Shown: positions 8,074 to 16,780 of the stretch, in pieces
Numbering within the stretch: position 1 is the first letter of the stretch
Layout: every line of letters starts with the position of its first letter
Source: an uncultured Bacteroidales bacterium
GTDB taxonomy: Bacteria > Bacteroidota > Bacteroidia > Bacteroidales > UBA932
Assembly (NCBI GenBank): GCA_905233275.1
Contig: CAJODR010000007.1
Location: 1-64,000, forward strand
Direction: 5' to 3'
DNA: 64,000 nt
Made by a program: the position numbers and the translations under genes
Notes under the pieces: model-generated
Databases searched by the model: none
What the model saw: only the letters and a program-made list of their open reading frames with translations
Told to the model about the DNA's origin: nothing

Positions 8074-8664
8074 TCAGAAGCGGAAGCCGAGGCCGCAGTG
8101 GCCGAGGCTGGCTACCGGGCCGATGCAGGCTTCGGCGAAGAAATAGATGTGCTGTCCAGAAAAGCGGACGGCGAAAGGCGTCCATGATGGGAGCGGAATA
8201 TAATCGGTCTGCGGACTCAGTCCCGCCCCGAATCCGGTGTACAGTGTGAAAAAATCCTGCTTGGCCAGCAAATACCGGAACTGGACGGTAAAAGAAGGAG
8301 AATATGCCGTGTCCGAGCTAATGGTATGTCCTTTCCGGAGATCATATCTCGGCTTCCCTGCGGGATCTACGCCGAAAGCCTCGAACTGTGTGATGGAATA
8401 AATCCTCCATGTCAGGCAGGCGGTGCCGAGGAATTCCCAGTTTTCGTTTTTACGCCAGATACCGGAGACCGTGAATGCCGGATTGAGATTGTCAATATAG
8501 CCTTGCTGCCCTTTGTCGGCCAGATCGAACGAATCGTACGGCCTCGTAACAATGGCATGGATAGCAGGGACGCCAGTACCGATTTCCAGCGAAAAACCCT
8601 GCCCCCTGGAAAGCAAGGGGAAGACAAAAAGCGCTGCAGCTACACAGAAAAGCCGAAGTCTCAT
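8074..8664 (-). CDS. Small outer-membrane beta-barrel protein
   Basis: A 196-residue exported protein with a clear signal peptide (MRLRLFCVAAALFVFPLLSRGQG). The rest alternates polar and hydrophobic residues in short strands (PSFTVQFRYLL, DFFTLYTGFGAGLS, HIYFFAEACIG) and ends in GLGFRF, with the C-terminal Phe typical of outer-membrane barrels. Length suggests an eight-stranded barrel. No named family is recognised. Its start overlaps the lipoprotein stop upstream as ATGA, so the two are translationally coupled. It may act with the lipoprotein and the Omp85-like barrel as one envelope unit. Confidence 0.7.
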   Translation of the reverse strand: MRLRLFCVAAALFVFPLLSRGQGFSLEIGTGVPAIHAIVTRPYDSFDLADKGQQGYIDNLNPAFTVSGIWRKNENWEFLGTACLTWRIYSITQFEAFGVDPAGKPRYDLRKGHTISSDTAYSPSFTVQFRYLLAKQDFFTLYTGFGAGLSPQTDYIPLPSWTPFAVRFSGQHIYFFAEACIGPVASLGHCGLGFRF

Positions 8665-9032
8665 TTACGATGCATCTTAATGACTATCTCGCGGTCCCTG
8701 AGATCTGCGAGGATAGTATCTTTCTGGACGTAATTGCCCTGGGGATCATTGAAAATGACCTTCGGAGAATCCTTGTCGTTTTTCTCGTAAGGAATGTTTA
8801 CCCTGCAGCGGCCGTCAGCATCAGAAGTGCCGAGATCGCCGACGTACTTCCAGTCCGTAGTGACCTGAATCCCTTCGATGGGTTCACCGGTCACGTCGGA
8901 GACCAGAGAAAAAGTCATCGGAGCCTCACCGCGCTCATAAAACGGGCCCTGCGGTGTGCCGTAGCATGCCTGGAAGACAAATAACGCTCCTGTAAGCGAA
9001 GCTCCTTTAAGAATGTTGCGAAGCCATTTCAT
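8661..9032 (-). CDS. Small lipoprotein, likely partner of the radical SAM enzyme
   Basis: A 123-residue predicted lipoprotein. The ATG at 9032 is chosen because it begins a signal sequence (MKWLRNILKGASLTGALF, Cys in QACYG); the longer frame upstream has no signal. After the Cys come YGTPQG, then GEPIEGIQVTTDW and a TSDADGR turn, a layout that looks like a carboxypeptidase-regulatory (Ig-like) fold and like the TIGR04134 radical-SAM-associated lipoproteins. The enzyme of the matching type is encoded convergently at 6934-7986. Whether the lipoprotein is the modified substrate is unknown. No Cys-rich or repeated modification site is visible beyond the lipid-attachment Cys and one Cys in DGRCRV. 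Confidence 0.72.
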   Translation of the reverse strand: MKWLRNILKGASLTGALFVFQACYGTPQGPFYERGEAPMTFSLVSDVTGEPIEGIQVTTDWKYVGDLGTSDADGRCRVNIPYEKNDKDSPKVIFNDPQGNYVQKDTILADLRDREIVIKMHRK

Positions 9033-9085
9033 AGCAATATGTTTTATGTTTAAATCCCAGTATGTGCAAAACCTTGCATCTAATG

Positions 9086-10360
9086 TCAGAAAATATAGTT
9101 CAATACTACATAAATCGCGCCCGGACCGTCGTCTGCACGGAAAGGCTTGGCCCATTCGGCTGAAATTATGAAGTTGAGGTTCATAGCCAGCTTGAGGCCG
9201 GCACCCGCGCTGAAATGCGGCTTTAACGCCTCCAGGCGAAGGTCTTTTACGGATTTGCCGTAGAATGCCGCCAACTCCTCGCCCTTGTAGAGCGAAGTCA
9301 CCATTCCCGCGTCAAACAGCGGATTGGTCGCGAGATACCAGTCCTGCCCGACCAGATGGAAGGAAAACAGCCGCAAGCGAAGTTCGGCATTGAGCCATGC
9401 GTAGCTGTCCCCTACAAGCCGGTTGGCCAGAAGACCGCGAACGGTGTTGCTGCCTCCGAGGCCGTCAGTGCCGGTCTGGCGGAGAAACAGGGTGCTGATA
9501 TTCTGCTGGGTGCAGAATGGAGCCTTACCGGCGACCGTTCCCTGCCATGCGAGGTGGTATGCGCCGACAAGCCGTTCGCCCCAAAGGGGAATGTAATGGC
9601 GGAAATGTGCGGCCATACGGATGTATTTGTACCCGTCACCGAATACGTCCGGGGACGCGTTGAAGTACGCCTCTGTCCAGATACCACTGGATGGTGCCGA
9701 TTCGCTGTTGCGGGTGTCGTAGACTGCTCCGGCTTTCAGTTCGATGCGGCTGTTTCCGCGGGCTTCGTCCGGCGCGATGACATTCGCCCCGACCATTTCG
9801 TGATAGAGGGTCGCTTCCGGATTGTAGCCTTTGATGTCGATGTCGGAGATGTCGTATTTCCAGTATGAAAGGCCGGCGACCCACCTGACATGCGGAGCTA
9901 CATTGCCCTGGAAGTCTGCCAGGACGCGAACCATAGACCGCTTGTAATCGTAACGGGCGGTTTCCGTATCCTTGTTGTGGTCCAGGTCCCTGATATAAGG
10001 CTCCAGACCGTTGAAACCGAAGAAGCGGAACAGCGGATCCACCTGAAAACTGGCGGAGAATGTCGTCCTGACCCCTGGAATCAGGTGACTTGAGTCGAAT
10101 TGTCCGTGAAAGAACGACTGGCCCCCCGTAAATCTCGAAGCCTCGACATAGAGTCGCTGACGGTACTGCGGGAAAAGGTCGCCGTAATGGAATATATCAG
10201 CGCACGCCCCGTATTGGAATCCGAGATCGGAATTGTAGCTTATCGTGGGCAGGATGCCGATATTCCATTCCGCCACCCGGTCGTCCTGTGCCCCTGCGGG
10301 AATAATCCAGTGGATAGCCATGAGCAGCAGGAGAATAATATGTCGCAATCTCTTTGTCAC
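9086..10360 (-). CDS. Omp85/BamA-like surface antigen barrel
   Basis: A 424-residue exported outer-membrane protein. A signal peptide (MTKRLRHIILLLLMAIHW, cut near AGAQ) is followed by a long barrel without obvious POTRA domains, ending in YVVLNYIF with terminal Phe. The segment GGSNTVRGLL corresponds to the VRG-Y/F motif of the L6 loop that defines the Omp85 superfamily, so this is a short, POTRA-less member, as often seen in Bacteroidota (bacterial surface antigen / patatin-tail-like barrels). Its function is unknown. It is the first gene of a minus-strand trio with the lipoprotein (53 bp gap) and the small barrel. Confidence 0.78.
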   Translation of the reverse strand: MTKRLRHIILLLLMAIHWIIPAGAQDDRVAEWNIGILPTISYNSDLGFQYGACADIFHYGDLFPQYRQRLYVEASRFTGGQSFFHGQFDSSHLIPGVRTTFSASFQVDPLFRFFGFNGLEPYIRDLDHNKDTETARYDYKRSMVRVLADFQGNVAPHVRWVAGLSYWKYDISDIDIKGYNPEATLYHEMVGANVIAPDEARGNSRIELKAGAVYDTRNSESAPSSGIWTEAYFNASPDVFGDGYKYIRMAAHFRHYIPLWGERLVGAYHLAWQGTVAGKAPFCTQQNISTLFLRQTGTDGLGGSNTVRGLLANRLVGDSYAWLNAELRLRLFSFHLVGQDWYLATNPLFDAGMVTSLYKGEELAAFYGKSVKDLRLEALKPHFSAGAGLKLAMNLNFIISAEWAKPFRADDGPGAIYVVLNYIF

Positions 10361-10406
10361 ATCGGCAAAAATACAAAAAACTCAGTGAAATACCGTTTTT
10401 TCTTGC

Positions 10407-10414
10407 CATATTTG
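10407..10414 (+). promoter_or_regulatory. -7-like box of the 10420 lipoprotein gene
   Basis: Reads CATATTTG, one mismatch from TAnnTTTG, and ends 5 nt before the ATG at 10420. It is divergent from the Omp85-like gene whose start is at 10360. Confidence 0.4.
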
Positions 10415-10419
10415 CATAT

Positions 10420-11133
10420 ATGAAGAAAGCATTATACATAATTCTGTCTGCCGCATTGAGTTCGGCGTGCAATTCCATATCGTTTCCGTTTGTTAAATTC
10501 GGAGGGATGAAAGGTGACGTGGAGAGCGTTGTCGAAAAGGATTATTACGCAGAAGAGAAGTTCGGGATAATCGGGGCTTCAGGCGAACCCTATGCGATGC
10601 GAACGATGAAATACGACCGTAAAGGCCGCCTTGTAGCTTTCGAAGAAAAAAGCAACGACAAGGTGACCTTTTCAGGAGAATATGAATATGATGGGGAGAT
10701 ATGCGTAAAGTCCAGCTACTGGAATGATTATCAGGGACATGTCTCAATGAAGGCTGTCGAAATCGGCGACGACCATATAAAAAGGGTCTATACTGAAGAA
10801 AACGGCACCCAGTATGTCGAGCACACGTATTTTGAGGGCCTTGTGTTGACCTACAAAAGCGCAGGTCAGAAATCAGAAGAAGTGTGCAATGAAAAGGGCA
10901 TGATCCTCGAACGTAAGATCTACAATGGCGATGATGTCAGATATCGTTGTACATACGAATACGACGAGGACGGCTTGATGTCCAAGGAGACCTACTGGTT
11001 TGAAAACAACCGCAAGGACGAAACCGTGTACAAATACGAGGATTTCGACAAAGAAGGCAACTGGACAAAGCGCATCTCATACTTGAACGGAGAACCCGAC
11101 AAAGTGACTCTTCACGAAATCACCTATCGTTAA
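10420..11133 (+). CDS. Hypothetical lipoprotein with YD-like repeats
   Basis: A 237-residue predicted lipoprotein of unknown function. The ATG at 10420 gives a lipoprotein signal (MKKALYIILSAALSSAC). The mature part contains several Tyr/Asp/Gly-rich units of the kind Y-D-x-x-G-x-L (MKYDRKGRLVAFEE, YEYDGEICVKSSYW, YEYDEDGLMSKETYW, YEDFDKEGNWTKR), which resemble short beta-hairpin YD or MORN-like repeats. This suggests an extended beta structure at the cell surface or in the periplasm. It has its own promoter-like box and is followed by 66 bp before the xseA promoter, so it is likely monocistronic. Confidence 0.65.
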   Translation: MKKALYIILSAALSSACNSISFPFVKFGGMKGDVESVVEKDYYAEEKFGIIGASGEPYAMRTMKYDRKGRLVAFEEKSNDKVTFSGEYEYDGEICVKSSYWNDYQGHVSMKAVEIGDDHIKRVYTEENGTQYVEHTYFEGLVLTYKSAGQKSEEVCNEKGMILERKIYNGDDVRYRCTYEYDEDGLMSKETYWFENNRKDETVYKYEDFDKEGNWTKRISYLNGEPDKVTLHEITYR

Positions 11134-11199
11134 CAGCCCGGCCTGGGAAAAAGGCCAATAATTCGGGCCTGGGGTGTTGGTTATGCGGGAAATATTCGC

Positions 11200-11207
11200 T
11201 ATTTTTG
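11200..11207 (+). promoter_or_regulatory. Promoter of the xseA-glycogen operon
   Basis: A perfect -7 box, TATTTTTG, with a TTG at 11177-11179, 20 bp upstream, where the Bacteroidota -33 element is expected. The leader to ATG 11232 is about 20 nt and carries a purine-rich GGCGGGGGAA. No other clear promoter is seen until after ribF. Confidence 0.6.
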
Positions 11208-11231
11208 TGATGTTTCCGGCGGGGGAAAACG

Positions 11232-12632
11232 ATGGCTGAGAATTATTTGGAACTTGTCGACCTCCAGGCGAGGATAAGGGCGGGGCTTGAGAGCCTTTTC
11301 CCGGGTAAGGCCTGGGTAAAAGCCGAGATCAGCCAGTATTCCCCACGTGCCAACGGACACTGCTATCTTTCCCTTTCCCAGACCAGGGGCGGCAAGACCG
11401 TCGCCGAGTGCAGGGCGATGATTTGGAAGTGGCATTTTCCCACTATTTCAGCATTTTTCCAGAAAGCCACAGGGGAGATGTTGCGGCCGGGCATCACGGT
11501 CCTGGTGCGCTGCGAGGTCAATTACAGCGAGCTTTACGGCCTTACGCTGTACATTGACGCCATTGATCCGGCATTCACGGTGGGGGAGAAAGTCCTCGAA
11601 AAGAAAAAAGCCATCGAGAAGCTCACGGCCGGCGGATACATGGAGATGCAGAAGGAGCTTTTGCTCCCGAGGCTGCCGTACCGCCTTGCCGTCATCAGTT
11701 CCAAAACGGCCGCCGGATACGAGGACTTCTGCCGGCATATTGAAGAGAATGAAGGCGGCTACCGTTTTGAGGTTCATCTTTTCGAGGCCCTGATGCAGGG
11801 GAGTGATGCGCCCGCATCTATCATTGACGCTTTGGACAGGGTGGGGGAGGGATTCGACGCCGTCCTGATTCTCCGCGGAGGCGGATCGGAGACGGATCTG
11901 GCGTGTTTTGACGATTATGACCTCGCAGTTGCGATTGCAACCTGCCCCGTACCGGTCATTACGGCAATCGGGCACGAGAGGGATTATCATATTGCCGACA
12001 TGGTGGCGAGCCGGTATGTCAAGACGCCGACTGCGCTGGCGGCGCTTTTTGTGGATATTTACGCGGCGGAGGAGGAATACCTCGTGTCTCTCGGTACCAG
12101 GATCAGGCTGTCCCTGACAGCGCTTGCAGGAGAGAGGATACGCGAGACGGACGCCCTTGACAGGCGTATCCGTTTCGGGCTCTTGCATCTTCATACGGCC
12201 GCACTCCGGAGAGTGGATTCGACCGCAGACCGCATCCATACGGGACTTCTCGGCCTGTATTCGGCTTCGGAGAAAAAGCTTTCAGACGCCCGTCTCCGCC
12301 TGGAGCGCAACCTGAGGGCAAAGACCGCTGTCCCGGAGCGGGCGCTCAGCGCCGCGGTGGGCCGTGTCAGATTCGCCGCGATGGCACGCCATGGGGCGGC
12401 ATGGTCGTGGATCGCCCTGCAGGAGGCCCTTATCAAGGCTTCGGATCCAAGAGCGCTGATAGAGCGTGGCTACGTCGTGGTCACAGGACGTGACAACAAG
12501 ATTCTCAAGTCTGTCGACCGCGTACGTGTCGGGGACTGCATCGGTGTCCGATTCTCAGACGGCACACTTACCGCCCGTGTCGACAATGTAATGTCCGATT
12601 CAGATGAAATCAATAGAATCAATACTGCATAA
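11232..12632 (+). CDS. xseA: Exodeoxyribonuclease VII large subunit
   Basis: The 466-residue large subunit of exonuclease VII, which with many copies of XseB degrades single-stranded DNA from both ends. The N-terminal OB-fold (residues about 15-105, WVKAEISQYSPRANGHCYLSL region) binds DNA. The catalytic region has RGGGSETDLACFDDYDLA and the signature ITAIGHERDYHIADMVAS followed by KTPTALAALF. A long helical region and a C-terminal ALIERGYVVVT hairpin that meets XseB complete the family layout. The stop overlaps the xseB start by one base (TAATG). It opens an operon otherwise devoted to glycogen, an association with no evident functional reason. Confidence 0.95.
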   Translation: MAENYLELVDLQARIRAGLESLFPGKAWVKAEISQYSPRANGHCYLSLSQTRGGKTVAECRAMIWKWHFPTISAFFQKATGEMLRPGITVLVRCEVNYSELYGLTLYIDAIDPAFTVGEKVLEKKKAIEKLTAGGYMEMQKELLLPRLPYRLAVISSKTAAGYEDFCRHIEENEGGYRFEVHLFEALMQGSDAPASIIDALDRVGEGFDAVLILRGGGSETDLACFDDYDLAVAIATCPVPVITAIGHERDYHIADMVASRYVKTPTALAALFVDIYAAEEEYLVSLGTRIRLSLTALAGERIRETDALDRRIRFGLLHLHTAALRRVDSTADRIHTGLLGLYSASEKKLSDARLRLERNLRAKTAVPERALSAAVGRVRFAAMARHGAAWSWIALQEALIKASDPRALIERGYVVVTGRDNKILKSVDRVRVGDCIGVRFSDGTLTARVDNVMSDSDEINRINTA

Positions 12633-12820
12633 TGGAAGATAAATTCGATTATTCAAAGGCCGTTGCGGAGCTGGAGGAGATTGCCCGCAAGGTGGAGGAT
12701 CCGGAGACCAAACTGGATGACATCGAGGCGCTCGTGACGCGGAGCAAAACGCTCATCGCGGAGTGCCGGAAGTACTTGACATCGGTAAAGGAAAAGATTG
12801 ACTCGCTGGATGAAGAATAA
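12632..12820 (+). CDS. xseB: Exodeoxyribonuclease VII small subunit
   Basis: The 62-residue small subunit of exonuclease VII. It is a helical hairpin with the family pattern FDYSKAVAELEEIARKVEDPETKLDDIEALV, in which LEEI and the DD/E block bind the long helix of XseA. Length is normal for Bacteroidota. The start shares one base with the xseA stop, so the two should be made together. Four bases separate it from the glgB start. Confidence 0.92.
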   Translation: MEDKFDYSKAVAELEEIARKVEDPETKLDDIEALVTRSKTLIAECRKYLTSVKEKIDSLDEE

Positions 12821-12824
12821 GACT

Positions 12825-14828
12825 ATGAAAACAAAAATGCTATACGATCTGGATCCGTATCTGATGCCGTACAAGGGGGCGATTGACGCCAGGCACGAGC
12901 GGATTCTTGCGACGAAAAAGCATCTTGCGGGCGACGGCCCCCTGAAAGATGCGGTCAACAACCACATGTATTATGGCCTCCACCGCTGTGACGACGGCTC
13001 GTGGATATTCAGGGAATGGGCACCGAGCGCCAACAAGATGTACCTCATCGGCGATTTCAACAACTGGAAGCGTACGGAAGCATACGCCCTCCATCCGATC
13101 GGTAACGGCAACTGGGAGATTTCTGTGCCGGACAAATTCCTCGCCCACGGCGAATTGTACAAGCTGTTCGTCGAATGGCCCGGCGGAGGCGGCGAAAGGC
13201 TTCCGGCGTATGTCACCCGCGTCGTCCAGGATCCCGTCACCAAGGTTTTTTCCGCCCAGGTATGGGACCCGGCGGAAAAATACGTCTGGCGCCACCGCAA
13301 GCCCGCCAAGAGGGAGCATCCATTTATCTATGAATGCCACATCGGCATGAGCTCCGAAAAAGAGCAGGTGGCTTCATTTGAGGATTTCCGCCGCGATGTG
13401 CTGCCTAAAGTCAAGGAGCTCGGCTATGACACCCTCCAGATCATGGCCCTCCAGGAGCATCCGTACTACGGTTCTTTCGGCTATCAGGTGTCCAATTTCT
13501 TTGCGCTGAGCTCCCGTTTCGGCACTCCCGAGGAGTTCAAGCGCCTCGTTGACGAGGCACACGCCAAGGGCATCGCCGTCGTGATGGATATCGTCCACAG
13601 CCACAGCGTGGACAATGAGGCCGAGGGCCTGAGCCGCTTCGACGGCCGGGACGACCTCTATTTCTACAGCGGCCCGCAGGGGCATCATCCGGCATGGGGC
13701 TCCCGCTGCTTCGATTACGGAAAGGACGAGGTCAAATACTTCCTTCTCGCCAATATCAAGTACTGGATCGAGGAATATCACATCGACGGGTTCCGGTTCG
13801 ACGGAGTCACATCCATGCTCTACTGGGACCACGGTCTCGGCAAGGATTTCGCCGGATACGACAATTACTTCAATGACGGGGTCGACGAGAATGCCGTTAC
13901 ATACCTCGCACTCGCCAACATGCTGATCCGGGAGATGAATCCGAACGCTTTTACCATCGCCGAGGACGTCTCCGGCATGGCCGGTCTGGCAGCACCGTTC
14001 GAAAAGGGCGGTGTCGGCTTTGACTTCAGGATGGCGATGGGCGTCGCCGACAACTGGATCAAATGGATCAAAACTCTATCTGACGAACAGTGGTCGGTGG
14101 GCGAAATCTGGTGGCAGCTCACAAACAAGCGCGCCGACGAAAAGACCGTCTCTTACGCCGAATGCCACGACCAGGCGCTCGTGGGCGACAAGACCCTCAT
14201 ATTCCGCCTGATGGACAAGGAGATGTACTTCTCCATGAACAAGGAATCCCGCAATCCGATCGTCGACCGCGGCATCGCCCTCCACAAGATGATCCGCCTC
14301 GTGACGGCCGCGACCGCAGGGGACGGCTACCTCAATTTCATGGGCAACGAATTCGGTCATCCCGAATGGATAGACTTCCCCCGCGAGGGCAACGGTTGGT
14401 CCTACAAGCACGCGAGACGCCTCTGGTCCCTCGCCGAGCCCGACTATCTCCGCTACAGCTGCCTGCGCCGTTTTGACGGCGAAATGGTCCGTCTCCTGAA
14501 ATCCGAGCACTCCCTCTACAGCCGCCCTGAACTTATTGTTCAGGACGAAGAGAAGAAAATCTTGATTTTCCGCCGGAGAAACTGTATATTTGCATTCAAT
14601 TTCAATGCGACAGGATCGTTCGCGGACTATGGATTCGCGGCTCCGGAAGGGGAGTGGAAGATAGTCCTCGACACTGATGAAGAGCGCTTCGACGGTTTCG
14701 CGCGCATACGCGAGGGCGAATCGCACTTCACATTGAAAGAGAAGTCCCCCAACGGGCCCAAGTGCTACGACGGGACACTTATGCTGTACCTCCCCGCCCG
14801 CAGCGCGGTCGTACTGAAGAAAATTTAG
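12825..14828 (+). CDS. glgB: 1,4-alpha-glucan branching enzyme (GH13)
   Basis: A 667-residue cytoplasmic enzyme that moves alpha-1,4 chains to make alpha-1,6 branches in glycogen. A CBM48 module (about 60-150) shows FREWAPSANKMYLIGDFNNW. The GH13 barrel has DIVHSHSVDN, GFRFDGVTSM with the nucleophile Asp326, and AEDVSGM with acid/base Glu380, followed by YAECHDQA. The layout, including the long N-terminal part and MLYWDHG after the nucleophile, is that of the eukaryote-type GH13_8 branching enzymes common in Bacteroidota. ATG 12825 is chosen over an upstream in-frame ATG at 12798 that would overlap xseB. It is followed 11 bp later by the debranching enzyme. Confidence 0.93.
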   Translation: MKTKMLYDLDPYLMPYKGAIDARHERILATKKHLAGDGPLKDAVNNHMYYGLHRCDDGSWIFREWAPSANKMYLIGDFNNWKRTEAYALHPIGNGNWEISVPDKFLAHGELYKLFVEWPGGGGERLPAYVTRVVQDPVTKVFSAQVWDPAEKYVWRHRKPAKREHPFIYECHIGMSSEKEQVASFEDFRRDVLPKVKELGYDTLQIMALQEHPYYGSFGYQVSNFFALSSRFGTPEEFKRLVDEAHAKGIAVVMDIVHSHSVDNEAEGLSRFDGRDDLYFYSGPQGHHPAWGSRCFDYGKDEVKYFLLANIKYWIEEYHIDGFRFDGVTSMLYWDHGLGKDFAGYDNYFNDGVDENAVTYLALANMLIREMNPNAFTIAEDVSGMAGLAAPFEKGGVGFDFRMAMGVADNWIKWIKTLSDEQWSVGEIWWQLTNKRADEKTVSYAECHDQALVGDKTLIFRLMDKEMYFSMNKESRNPIVDRGIALHKMIRLVTAATAGDGYLNFMGNEFGHPEWIDFPREGNGWSYKHARRLWSLAEPDYLRYSCLRRFDGEMVRLLKSEHSLYSRPELIVQDEEKKILIFRRRNCIFAFNFNATGSFADYGFAAPEGEWKIVLDTDEERFDGFARIREGESHFTLKEKSPNGPKCYDGTLMLYLPARSAVVLKKI

Positions 14829-14839
14829 TATTACACGAT

Positions 14840-16777
14840 ATGGCTTTTTTGAAATTCAACAAGTCCGAACTCGTCAACCTTTCCTACTCCCTCAAGCGGG
14901 AAATCATCCTGGCGTCGAAGACCGGAGCCTACTGCAATACGTCCATCGTGACTTGCAACACCAGGCGCTACCACGGTCTCCTCGCCGTCCCGGTCGAAAG
15001 GTTCGGAGGCTACAGGCATCTCCTGCTGTCCTCCCTTGACGAGAGCCTGTCGCTCCGCGGCAAACGCTTCAATCTCGGAATCCACTGCTACGGGGACATC
15101 TACGAGCCCCGCGGTCACAAGTACATCGTGGATTTCGATGCGGATCCCATCCCCCGCATCACCTACAAGATCGGCGAAGTCGTCCTCGTGAAGAGCATCG
15201 CCCTCTCCCAGGACAGCAACCAGCTGATGATCCGTTACGATCTGGAGAAGGCCCCCTCGGCTGTAAAGCTCGAGCTCAAGCCCTTCCTCAGCTTCCGCCG
15301 GGTACACGACCTCACCCACAAGAACGGCGAGGCCCGCACCGACTATGACGAAATCCAGAACGGCGCGGCATTCAACCTCTATCCCGGCTTCCCCGACCTC
15401 AATCTCCAGCTCAGCTCAAAGCCGGAATTCAAGTACGCTCCCGTCTGGTACGAAAACATCACCTATTCCGACGAAATGCGCCGCGGCTTCGACTGCAGGG
15501 AAGACCTGCTGGTCCCCGGCTCGTTCACGGTAGAGCTCGCCCCCGGCGGCAGCGTGGTGTTCTCTGCAAGTGCAGACGGCCCCGTCGCCTCTGCCGGTAT
15601 AAAGCGCAAATTCGATTCCCTGGTATCCAAGATCGGTCCCATCACTTCATTCCGTGACCAGCTGGTCCGCAATGCGGACCTCCTGATCCGCAACACCGGT
15701 GGTCACAAGCAGATCGTAGCCGGATACTCATGGCTCTACACGGGCCTCTTGAGGGAGACCCTCGAATCGCTTGCAGGCCTCACCCTCTACGGAAAGAATG
15801 ACCCGGCCGAATTCGAGGAAATCCTCGACAACCTCATTGCCGACAACGAAGAACGCCTGCACCGCCGTACCACCCAGGTCGAGTCTCCGCTCTTCATGGC
15901 TGTGACTCTCCAGCAGTACGCATCCTATATCGGTGACAGCAAGCACGTCTGGCAGAAATACGGAAAGATCCTCAAGGAAATCATCGAGAGCTATCTTCCC
16001 GGCCGCCGCGCCGAAGTCGCCCTTCAGCCCAACGGCCTCCTCTGGGCCCAGATGGACGGCGTCGCCCTCACGTGGATGAACGCTTACATCGGCGGCAGGG
16101 CAGTCACCGAAAGGGCCGGCTATCAGGTTGAAGTCAACGCCCTGTGGTACAACGCCATCGCTTTCGCCCTCGACCTCGAAAAACAATACGGCAAGGCCGA
16201 CGGACAGTTCGTCCGCGAATGGACCCCGGTCAAGGAACTCATCGAAAAGAACTATCAGCCCACCTTCTGGAATGCTGATGCCGGCTACCTCGCCGACTAC
16301 GTTGACAACTACGGCCAGAATCTCGACCTCCGTCCCAACCAGCTCTGGGCCGTCTCTCTTGACTACATCGCTGTGAGCGACGAGGTCGTAAGTTCTGTGA
16401 TGAGGGTCGTCAAGAACGAACTCCTCACCCGCCGCGGCATCCGCTCCCTCTCCCCGAGGGACGTCAAGTACAAGGGCGTATATGAAGGCTCCCAGACCGA
16501 GCGCGACCTCGCATACCACAACGGATGCGCGTTCCCCGGCCTCCTGGCCCAGTACTGCTACGCCTGCTTCCGCATGATGGGAAGCAACTTCCTCAAGCGT
16601 GCCGAATGGCTGACTGAGGGCTTCTACGAGGACCTCTCCAAGCACGGCGTCGGTACATTCTCCGAGCTGTACGACGGCGATCCGCCCCACGAGGCTCACG
16701 GAGCCATCTCCTCGGCCGTGGCGACAGCCGCACTCCTCAATATCAACTGGCTCATGGACAAATACAGGGAGGAATAA
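14840..16777 (+). CDS. Glycogen debranching enzyme (amylo-alpha-1,6-glucosidase type)
   Basis: A 645-residue cytoplasmic enzyme that removes branch points in glycogen. The N-terminal domain (about 1-270) carries the family opening SKTGAYCNTSIVTCNTRRYHGLL; the C-terminal (alpha/alpha)6 barrel (about 300-645) is the GDE_C/amylo-alpha-1,6-glucosidase domain, with AGYSWLYTGLLRETLESLAGLTLYG, PNGLLWAQMDG and YEGSQTERDLAYHNGC. The start at 14840 fits the gap after glgB; the in-frame upstream ATG would overlap glgB. Only 3 bp separate it from the GT4 gene downstream. The catalytic acids cannot be assigned with certainty by eye. Confidence 0.88.
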   Translation: MAFLKFNKSELVNLSYSLKREIILASKTGAYCNTSIVTCNTRRYHGLLAVPVERFGGYRHLLLSSLDESLSLRGKRFNLGIHCYGDIYEPRGHKYIVDFDADPIPRITYKIGEVVLVKSIALSQDSNQLMIRYDLEKAPSAVKLELKPFLSFRRVHDLTHKNGEARTDYDEIQNGAAFNLYPGFPDLNLQLSSKPEFKYAPVWYENITYSDEMRRGFDCREDLLVPGSFTVELAPGGSVVFSASADGPVASAGIKRKFDSLVSKIGPITSFRDQLVRNADLLIRNTGGHKQIVAGYSWLYTGLLRETLESLAGLTLYGKNDPAEFEEILDNLIADNEERLHRRTTQVESPLFMAVTLQQYASYIGDSKHVWQKYGKILKEIIESYLPGRRAEVALQPNGLLWAQMDGVALTWMNAYIGGRAVTERAGYQVEVNALWYNAIAFALDLEKQYGKADGQFVREWTPVKELIEKNYQPTFWNADAGYLADYVDNYGQNLDLRPNQLWAVSLDYIAVSDEVVSSVMRVVKNELLTRRGIRSLSPRDVKYKGVYEGSQTERDLAYHNGCAFPGLLAQYCYACFRMMGSNFLKRAEWLTEGFYEDLSKHGVGTFSELYDGDPPHEAHGAISSAVATAALLNINWLMDKYREE

Positions 16778-16780
16778 ACA

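Noticed and set aside
11134..11199. Inverted GGCCT/AGGCC pair as a terminator after the 10420 gene
   Set aside because: Arms are short and nested with GCCCG/CGGGC, and no T-run follows. Not strong enough to list.
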